DNA from: Spirometra erinaceieuropaei
Lineage: Eukaryota > Platyhelminthes > Cestoda > Diphyllobothriidea > Diphyllobothriidae
Length of the DNA stretch: 64,000 nt
Direction: 5' to 3'
NCBI GenBank assembly: GCA_902702965.1
Contig: CACRXP010000092.1
Span: forward strand, 299,853-363,852
Position 1 is the stretch's first letter. Each line of letters starts with the position of its first letter. Positions 57,043-64,000 of this stretch are shown here, piece after piece. A program made the position numbers and the translations under genes. The notes beneath the pieces were generated by a model. That model made no database searches, was not told the origin of the DNA, and saw only the letters and a list, made by a program, of their open reading frames with translations.

Positions 57043-57283
57043 TACGCGCCCACATGCAAATGTCATAGGAGTTTATTCTCCTCCCATTGTAGTGGAGTCC
57101 ATAAAACTCAAAGCACCCAGCAGCGTCAGAGCGTGCTTTATATGCCAACTATTTTCAGCACCGCTAAGGTTTCCGGCCGATTGCTCATTATAATTATAGT
57201 CTGGGCACTGCGAGGCGTGCGTCCTCAAACAGACGGTGACAGAAATTCGGTCCTTGATTAACCTCTTATCCCCTCCCAATCTC

Positions 57284-57442
57284 TTTTAGTTTTTTTCGCG
57301 CGCATCCGTGACTCCTGACGCACAACGCACGCACACAAAGCGCTGTTAGCCATTTGAAGACGTGTACCGGTTCTACCGTCTAAAGGTCAAGGTCAGTGGG
57401 AAATTCTCGCAGTAGGCTGAGATTCCGCAGGTCACGCACTTA
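57284..57442. repeat. Direct repeat T, copy 1
   Basis: Shares TGACTCCTGACGxACAACGC, GTTAGCCATTTGxAGACGTG, AAAGGTCAAGGTCAGT, TTCTCGCAGTAGG and GTCACGxACTTA with 58378-58543. An F1 MITE begins exactly at its end. Confidence 0.82.
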
Positions 57443-58356
57443 CAGTACGCGGGCTAACTTAAGATATGTCAACCGAAATTCAGAAATGAGCTTTCGTTTT
57501 TAAAAGATTGATTAAGTTGAGTTGTGAAACTAATCGTCACGCAGCGTAATTTCTATAATATTCCCGTTACCTCAGGATGTGGACATTTTAACGAACTTTC
57601 CGGTTACAGGGAAAAACCACACTTTGCAAAAATGACTGCTTAAGTAGCAAGCATTTTCCCATTTGTTTTTGATGTCTCTGAAAACTCGATTATATTTCGT
57701 GAAAGGCATGGATAAAAGTACTCTTTCGTTTTCTCATTCGGTAGAAATGTGCGTTTTCTTCCTATTTTGTGTTCGAAAAAAGGATATAATTCGGTTTTAA
57801 AAATTTCCAATTGTGAGATTTTTTAATACCGTGAATTGGCCTTTCATAAAACCTCATGTCTCTACATTTAACAATGTGGCTTGCAAAGTTCACTGCCAAA
57901 TTTTATTTACCGTATATGGCCTCCTCTTAATACTGTAGAGGAATGTATGGTTTTCCTAACGCGAAAAATATACGGCTTGTAGTTTGGAAACACTAAATAC
58001 AAGTGCAACGGCAGCTCAAGTTCAAACGTATTCGGAAGAAGACGTAAATTTCTGCCGAATGAGAAAAAAGTGAGTATTTTTATTCATGTCTTCCATAAAA
58101 TATGATCGAATGTTTAGAGGCATTGGAAATCAATGACATAAATGGGTGCTAGTTAAGCAGTCATTTTTTACCGTGCATAATTCTTGCCTGCAGTCAAAAA
58201 TAAGTTTGTTCAGAAGTCGACATCCTGAGATAACTGAGTCAATGTAGAATTACACTGCATGACTATTACTTTCACAACCATACGTTATCCATCTTTTCGA
58301 AACGAAAACGCATTTCGGAATTTCGGTTGATAATTCATGGGTTGGTCCACCTACCG
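57443..58356. mobile_element. Foldback F1 MITE, full copy inserted in repeat T
   Basis: CAGTACGCGGGCTAAC start after TA; GTTGGTCCACCTACCG end. 914 bp, arms diverged, plus-oriented centre with a deletion after 57888. Confidence 0.82.
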
Positions 58357-58377
58357 AACTTTTACACACCCCATTCT

Positions 58378-58543
58378 TTTAGATTTTTCGAGCTCATCTG
58401 TGACTCCTGACGTACAACGCACGCACACGAAACGTTGTTAGCCATTTGGAGACGTGTTCGAATGTGCCGGTTCTGACTTCTGAAGGTCAAGGTCAGTAGC
58501 ATGTTCTCGCAGTAGGTTTAGACGCCGCGAGTCACGTACTTAC
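58378..58543. repeat. Direct repeat T, copy 2 (no MITE)
   Basis: Same blocks as copy 1. Its sequence CACGTACTTACTTTCG continues past the point where copy 1 is interrupted. Confidence 0.82.
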
Positions 58544-58794
58544 TTTCGTCGCTCGTCCGCCCTTCTTACAGTCATAGCCTGCCTTCGTTACTCTGGCTCC
58601 GTTATTCTTCTTTTGGCCGTGCAACGGAGTGATCTCTGTGACTCACCTCTACGCCTTTGTGACCCGACGGGCAACAAGTTGTCCTTAATTTATTAAGCCC
58701 TCAGTCTTCAGCAGGCATATGCCCGTGGAACCTAACCTAAAAACAGCTGCTGATCACCGCCGGAAGAAGAAGATGCGATCACTGGAAAAAGAAG

Positions 58795-58850
58795 TTCAAT
58801 GACCTGACGTTTCGGCTTCTCACTCGAACAGTTGCAGATAATGGTATTGG
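58795..58850 (-). ncRNA. Hammerhead-like tail motif, core lost
   Basis: The minus strand keeps TTCGAGTGAGAAGCCGAAAC and GTCAGG, but CTGATGATGG is replaced by CTGCAACTG, so it is a dead PLE tail fragment. Confidence 0.5.
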
Positions 58851-60251
58851 AGTCCTCTCGGTTGAAAACCTTCATCAGCACTGACGAGCTTCTGGTCACC
58901 GTAAGATACACCATGGAGAATAAGTTGCTTCTCGGAGCATTTTTAAACAGTCTCGGCAACTTCGGGTTTAGTTATAAACCCATCTGAGTGTGTTTATAGT
59001 TTGTGGAGTGTTTCCTTCTTCTAAACATCATTTCCTATGTTTCGGTCGAGCTGAGCTTCCCTGGTAAGAAGTCTTTAAAAATAATGCACCGTTGGAACGT
59101 TCAGCTACCAAGGACCGCCTCATATGTTGAAAAAACTATGTTAAATTTGTCCGCGCTGTTCAGATTGGCCTCCTATCACGGCTGACCGGATGCGTAGTCT
59201 CTCATCACGGATTTCTGCCTCCCCGGTAGGTGAGAAAACGTTCAAACACAAGCTATTTCTATCCACCCTCAGGTACGCTTGCTTTTTTCATCATCCGTTT
59301 GACACATCCCTGACATCGATGTTGTCTGCAACGGTAGTCGGCCTATACCTCCCAAGGGGGGGGGGGGTTCGTGAAATTCACGCGTAACGTCGCCGAGGGG
59401 ATAGCCCTAGTGATCGCTGTCTTTAGACGTCGTCTTACTAGGCTGCTTGCTGCGTCTCCTCGGAAAGGCACTCTCGTAAATAAGTCTTTTTTACGGTTTA
59501 AATAGTAGGCCTTGCAGTGCGTTCCCCAATATTTCGGAGAATAAATCCCTCTGGGTATCTGTTTTCGCGGAGTATGTCCCACAGCCGCTAGAATTATGCT
59601 TTAACAGCCTCAGATGGGCAGATGCGCGAAACTATAGCTGTTCATCCCCGGACCAAATTGCGTTGAGCCTTAAGGGGAACGAAACTGTGTAAATTAGCTA
59701 ATTTTCCGCTGCCGACACAGACGCCTTGGTCCAAAAGTGTGACAGTGAACAGTCCTCTCTGTAGAGTTTGAGACAAACAAGGAAATCGCGCTCCTGCATG
59801 TCCTTCTGCACAGACAAGAGGATGAATCTATCCGCTTAGTGTCCCGACAGAAAACCTGGGCAGGACAATGCATTAATTTTCACAATATTATTCCCTGAAA
59901 AATAAACTCATTTTTGTCCAGGGATGGGCAGCCGGAGTGCAGCGTATATGCTCTCCTTATGACTAGGCAGAGGGGAAGACAAATCGATTTCGAGTTCCAT
60001 TCTCGCACACCTTATCGCTTTCAGATTGTCAATCGGACACCGTCAAGCTTCTCCATAGGCCTACGGTAACGGGTGCTATCTACAGCCGAGGCAATGTCTA
60101 CACGGCTAGCGAACTCAGTGCTCTGTTGTCAGACGACGTTGACACAGGTGCTCTGTCTTCCGTGGCCAACGCTAGCCCCGGATGGCTATTGCACGTCACC
60201 CCAACGCCCTGGTGACGGTGATGTGTGCTCCACGTACCCGACAGCCTGCGT
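58851..60251. other. Unannotated stretch
   Basis: A G-run lies at 59356-59367. Frames of 79 codons or fewer, without motifs. No gene. Confidence 0.45.
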
Positions 60252-60259
60252 CACTCTGT

Positions 60260-60264
60260 TCCTC

Positions 60265-60297
<33 letters not shown>

Positions 60298-60299
60298 TT
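60260..60299. repeat. CTC trinucleotide microsatellite with C-run
   Basis: About nine CTC units followed by a C-run. Confidence 0.9.
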
Positions 60300-61059
60300 G
60301 CCCCGATGTTCATAACACGCCGACCTCGTCACGCGGGTGACGTGGGAACAATGAGTGTTTATAGCCCCTGAGTCACTTATAAACCCTGTGAACTTATCGC
60401 ATTTTCAATTTCTATATAACCGTATTGGCCTGATGATGAGTTATCGAAAACACTTTTTTGCCAAATTGACTTTTCAAGTGTAACATGGGAATATTCGCGG
60501 AGCATCCCAGACAGTGGAAAGATTGAAATGTTCATTAAATGTCTCCCCCTTTGGCGGTACCAAATGTTTCTTGCTCTGAGGAATGCTAGCGAGCTAAACT
60601 TAAAACTTCGTGGTTTAGAAGGCTTTTGAAGCATTAATTCTTCTCCCAGCCTACCACAGTGAATCGGCTTCAGAACACTCGTCACTTTCTCCGCAGTCTG
60701 TTCGACTTCCAGGCGATCTCTTTTCGTCAACTCTTAGCGCGCTTTCCTTTCCCTTGAAAATCGATAGCTGCCTATCCTTTCAATATTGTGCATCTTAACT
60801 CGAACTGTGTCAAGATTCTATTGGTGGGTTTGCACGGCCTTGAGCGCGTATATGTTGTCGGCCTCTGGCACCTACGCCGCTTAGAAATCATGTGATCACA
60901 ACTCCCAAGCTGCCGGGACATAGGGTCATTCAGCATCTGTGACAACCAATCACAGGCGCCCACCGACCCTGCAATCACCCAATCATCTCCCCAAGCCGGT
61001 GCTGACTGACTCTACATGAACATTCGACCGTTGTAACTGGCAATGGCTGTCGTGTGCAC
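60300..61059. other. Unannotated stretch
   Basis: A 117-codon minus frame (60377-60730) has no domain. CTGATGATGAGTTATCGAAA at 60433-60452 is a weak hammerhead-like string with no proper stem II. Confidence 0.4.
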
Positions 61060-61220
61060 CCAAAGCAAGGTGAGCGCAGGGACGGTGAATTGCGCATGAA
61101 GTAGTTTAGAGTGATGGTGAACTTGCGCTGCACGCATCGCATTCTCACCTTCCCAGACTCCTGGGCCCGTTGTCAAGAAGACCGGAGGGGGGATCGGATG
61201 CAGGTGTTGGTTCAGCGCAA
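61060..61220 (+). repeat. Dispersed repeat Z, copy 5
   Basis: AGCAAGGTGAGCGCAGG, GGTGAATTGCGCATGAAG, ACTTGCGCTGCACGCATC, GTTGTCAAGAAGACCGGAG, GATGCAGGTG. Confidence 0.62.
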
Positions 61221-61267
61221 CTCCTACGTTGCCCGTTATCGGAGGCGAGACCCCCACATGACAGATA

Positions 61268-62242
61268 CAGTAGGTGGGCTAACTCATGAAATGTCAACCG
61301 AAATTCCGAAATGCGTCTTCGCTTCGGAATGATTAATTAAGTAGGGTTGTAGAAGTAGTCAGCCTGCAACATAATTCCATAATATTTCAGTTACCTCAGG
61401 ATGCCTGATTTCAGATGAACTGCCTTTCAGCTGCATGCAAAAACTATACTCTGTAAAAAACGACTACTTATGTAACATGAATTTTCCTCATTGATTTTCG
61501 ATGCCGCTAAATGTCCACTTATATTTCAAGAAAAAAACAAATAAAGATATGTATTCTTTTGCTCATTCGGTAGAAAATCACGTCCACTTCCAAATTTATA
61601 CTCGAGGGAGGGGTATAAATCGGTTGTCAAAAATTTTCCAACTCCCGAATAATTTTAAACTTGCTCTACCGTCACACTTGGATTCAGGGTTTCCAAACTA
61701 CAGGCCGCATATTTTCCGCGTACGGAAAACCACACATTTCTCTACGGTACTAAAGGGGGACCATATGTCATTCATAAACTTTAGCAGTGGATTTGATCCA
61801 TATTGTTAACTTTACAAGCAACATTGGTAAATGCAGAGATATGACGATTTCATGGTATTTAAAAGTCTCACAATTAGAAACTTTTTTAAAACCTAATTGT
61901 ATCTCTCCTTCAAGTATAAAATTAGAAGAAGACGTAATTATCTACCCAATGGGTAAAAGAATGAATATTTTTATGCTTGTTTTCCATGAAATATAATTGG
62001 ACATTTAGGAACATCGAAAATCAATGAGAAGAATTCATGCCACATAAGTAGTCATTTTTCACAGTGTAGTTTTTGCATGCAACCGGAAGGAAGTTCATTC
62101 AAAGGCGGCATCCTGCGGTAACTGAAATATTCTAGAATTATGCTGCAGGATGATTAGTTTTACAACCCCACCTATTTAATCTTTTCAAAAGGAATACGCA
62201 TTTGGGGATTTCGGTAACATTTGATGAGTTAGCCACCTACTG
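61268..62242. mobile_element. Foldback F1 MITE, full copy
   Basis: 975 bp. CAGTAGGTGGGCTAACTCAT after TA; GAGTTAGCCACCTACTG at the end (one C lost). Arms are well preserved; minus-oriented centre (GATATGACGATTTCATGG at 61837-61854). Confidence 0.9.
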
Positions 62243-62439
62243 CATACGGGTAACCATTAGATCTAAACACCCGTCGAAGTTATGGCATTTCGGAAACCTT
62301 GTCCTATCGTTCACTGCATCGTGGCTCAACACATCGATATAACACCCTTACTCAACTAATTTTATCCCTACATCGATGATAGCTGTTGAGGTTTAGTACC
62401 TGCGTCGTATTTTGTGTTTTCCTGAAGACTAGTTTTTAG

Positions 62440-62620
62440 GTCCCCACAGTCTTCGCGGCAGACGGGCGCATCAAGAAAGGTTAGCTGGTTGTTTTTTCTT
62501 ATTTCACTATCGTAAATCTTATGCTTGGGAAAAGAGCATTAAGATGATCCCGTCTGGTGACGACGAAGGTCTCATCCACAAACGGTGCCCAGAATTTCGG
62601 TCTGAGATGCTGACAGAACG
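62440..62620 (-). pseudogene. PLE reverse transcriptase fragment (copy G)
   Basis: The minus strand reads PKFWAPFVDETFVVTRRDHL (motif C YVDD altered to FVDE) followed by FPKHKIYDSEIRKNNQLTFL and DAPVCRED (the FLDVLVCR block). It aligns with copy A 15636-15795 and copy F 39060-39230. Sixty codons survive; nothing of the endonuclease is adjacent. Confidence 0.7.
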
Positions 62621-62714
62621 ATGAACGTGGGAGCTTTTGATTACAGTAGCCATATGATTGAGTGAAAACTGCGTCTTATAAATATTCACTTTGACCCAAC
62701 TGTGAACAACTCGG

Positions 62715-62795
62715 TGCCTCGGTGGGATTCGAACCCACGACAGCAGGGAGAGGCATTAGTACGGTCAGCGCTCTAGCCACCTGAGTTACGAGGCC
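62715..62795 (-). tRNA. tRNA-like locus (pseudo-tRNA or SINE head)
   Basis: Minus strand: GGCCTCG...CGAGGCA acceptor (six of seven pairs), D arm CTCAGGTGGCTAGAG, perfect T arm GTGGG-TTCGAAT-CCCAC with a consensus B box. The 32 nt between the arms are longer than normal and do not fold into a clean anticodon arm. A related locus lies at 30129-30212. A functional tRNA with an unusual variable region or intron cannot be excluded. Confidence 0.5.
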
Positions 62796-62844
62796 TCACT
62801 GGACGACGCGAGTTTAATCACACTGCACTCATTGCGTCTCAGAC

Positions 62845-62888
62845 TGTCCCTGACGATGAGTTCGAGTGAGAATCCGAGACGTCAGGGG
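62845..62888 (+). ncRNA. Hammerhead-like motif, inactive (GAGA)
   Basis: CTGACGA (62850-62856), T, GAGTTC/GAATCC, GAGA in place of GAAA, CGTC, then a GGGGAATAAAC tail. The catalytic-core change should inactivate it. Confidence 0.5.
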
Positions 62889-63049
62889 AATAAACTTCTT
62901 GTTCCAGCCTTCGCATCTTCCTCCGTCTGAACCTCACACGACCCGAAGGCACCGTCTCGGGACAGTGACCCCCTACTTCACATTGGGTTTTGAGTCTCAT
63001 TAGGCATGGTAAATGGCCACGTGGCGGATCAATACTATCTTCTCTTTGA

Positions 63050-63205
63050 TAGCAGAGGAGAGGCGACAGAGTCTGGGGGGTAGGTTGATACAGCACTGTT
63101 TCGGGCTTGTTTGCCTTCATTCAGCCAATCATAACCCTGACCACCAGCTGGTACCGGAAACACAAACATACGAAGCTTGTTTGCTTCGGGAAGCCAATGG
63201 ATCGG
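63050..63205. repeat. Repeat V, partial third unit
   Basis: GGTTGATACAGCACTGTTTCGGGCTTGTTT, TTCAGCCAATCATAACCCT, ACCACCAGCTGG match the start of the 370-bp units at 21.4-22.1 kb. (Blocks are given as separated diagnostic strings.). Confidence 0.6.
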
Positions 63206-64000
63206 TGTGCGCCCATTCCTGAGTGACTATCTTCCCTTATTACTCTCGATACTGAAAGGGTTAGCGAAAGGGTCTAACGCATTCATTCGCAGACAAAGCT
63301 ACAAGGGGGAAGGGAGGGCGTGAGTGCCGCAGGACGACGACGACTAGGAGGCCAACCGGTGTTAGGAGTAGGTAACCTTACTACTTGGGGCGCAAACCTC
63401 TCAAGAGTAGTGGCACGCTAGCTGGCGGATTAGCTGTCATTTGAGGTTATACTATGGTCGGGTCGATCATGATTACGGCAACTGCAGTGCCCGAAAAAAA
63501 TTACTTTTTCAACATCCTGACCTAACCACATCAATGGTTAAATCTGATGTCAACCAATTGGAATCGTACGTTTGCCCAAACTATCCTCGAAGTTCTCACT
63601 TCACGACGTGTTCCCTGCAGCTGAAAGGACTTTGCTAGATTTTTTATTTTCGTTATACCTCGCAAAATGCACGATCATTTTCGTACGCCTTAAAATTTTG
63701 CAAAACCTTGGGCAACGGTATAGAGAAGGACCCTGCTTAACTGTCAGTAGACTGTGGATCGTGTCATATGGGGTTTTATTTCGTCATACATTTGCAAGCT
63801 GTTGCAGAAACTACACAGCCAACAGCGATTACTTCCCATGACCTCACACCTTAACTCAAAGTCGTTATTTTGCGAAATTTGCTTTTTGTTTATCGTTTAA
63901 TTATTGTTCTCATTTCCGTTATTGTACAGTAGCTTAGGATACAACTTTCGGCATAAAGTCAGGCAATTTTTGTGTTTTCTTTCATTTGGCCGGCTTACTG
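63206..64000. other. Unannotated end of window with repeat X fragment
   Basis: ACTGTCAGTAGACTGTGGAT and CGTGTCATATGGGGTTTTAT at about 63740-63779 match repeat X at 48197-48240. Otherwise no gene. Confidence 0.5.

Noticed and set aside
60433..60456. Hammerhead-like CTGATGATG...ATCGAAAAC string
   Set aside because: No stable stem II and no PLE tail sequence around it.
1..64000. CRISPR arrays, bacterial operons or phage regions
   Set aside because: No regularly spaced short repeats, ribosome-binding sites or compact gene order; all recognisable elements are eukaryotic.

Overview
The window looks like a repeat-choked intergenic stretch of an animal nuclear genome. It contains no bacterial operon structure, no long intact host gene and no recognisable housekeeping exon. 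Almost everything identifiable is a decayed mobile element. A flatworm (cestode or trematode) is the best guess. The grounds are the mix of Penelope-like retroelements (PLEs) with GIY-YIG endonucleases, Merlin (IS1016-type) DNA transposons (a superfamily known from blood flukes), a Gypsy LTR element, and CCCTAA/TTAGGG-type telomeric repeats. This assignment is inference; no species can be named from the sequence alone.

Layout. 1-13.8 kb: foldback Tc1/mariner-like elements (2.8-3.8, 8.6-9.1, 12.4-13.8 kb), two PLE endonuclease remnants (5.8-6.3 minus, 8.1-8.6 plus), SINE-like repeats and one arm of a large inverted repeat (11.1-12.4 kb, partner at 30.5-31.7 kb). The 12.4-13.8 kb foldback element carries a 433-bp cassette of degenerate telomeric repeats bounded by 24-26-bp inverted repeats. 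14.3-16.9 kb: the best PLE, with reverse transcriptase plus GIY-YIG, broken by two frameshifts and one stop. 17-24 kb: PLE tails, a 370-bp tandem repeat, SINEs and another foldback element. 24.8-27.6 kb: a 789-bp Merlin copy, two PLE tails facing apart, and a second Merlin lineage whose inverted partner lies at 33.3-33.9 kb. 28.5-31.7 kb: tRNA-derived SINEs and the second inverted-repeat arm. 34-42.6 kb: four PLE fragments, two of them forming an inverted pair around a 3.9-kb block. 42.6-46.8 kb: a Gypsy pol pseudogene whose 3' half is tandemly duplicated (about 1.44 kb). 47.7-52.2 kb: nested dispersed repeats with a 785-bp Merlin copy showing near-perfect ends, an 8-bp target duplication and a paralogous empty site. 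53-64 kb: SINEs, four more foldback elements, PLE fragments and a tRNA-like locus.

How the parts relate. The PLE fragments share a 3' tail in which a hammerhead-ribozyme-like motif recurs: CTGANGA, one nucleotide, a 6-7 bp stem, then GAAA. It occurs about ten times, in at least three sequence-distinct versions that keep the same layout. The foldback elements share CAGTAGGTGG...CCACCTACTG ends flanked by TA, and encode no transposase here. The Merlin copies are internally deleted and non-functional. No element in the window appears autonomous. Stretches not listed as elements were read on both strands and gave no supportable gene.
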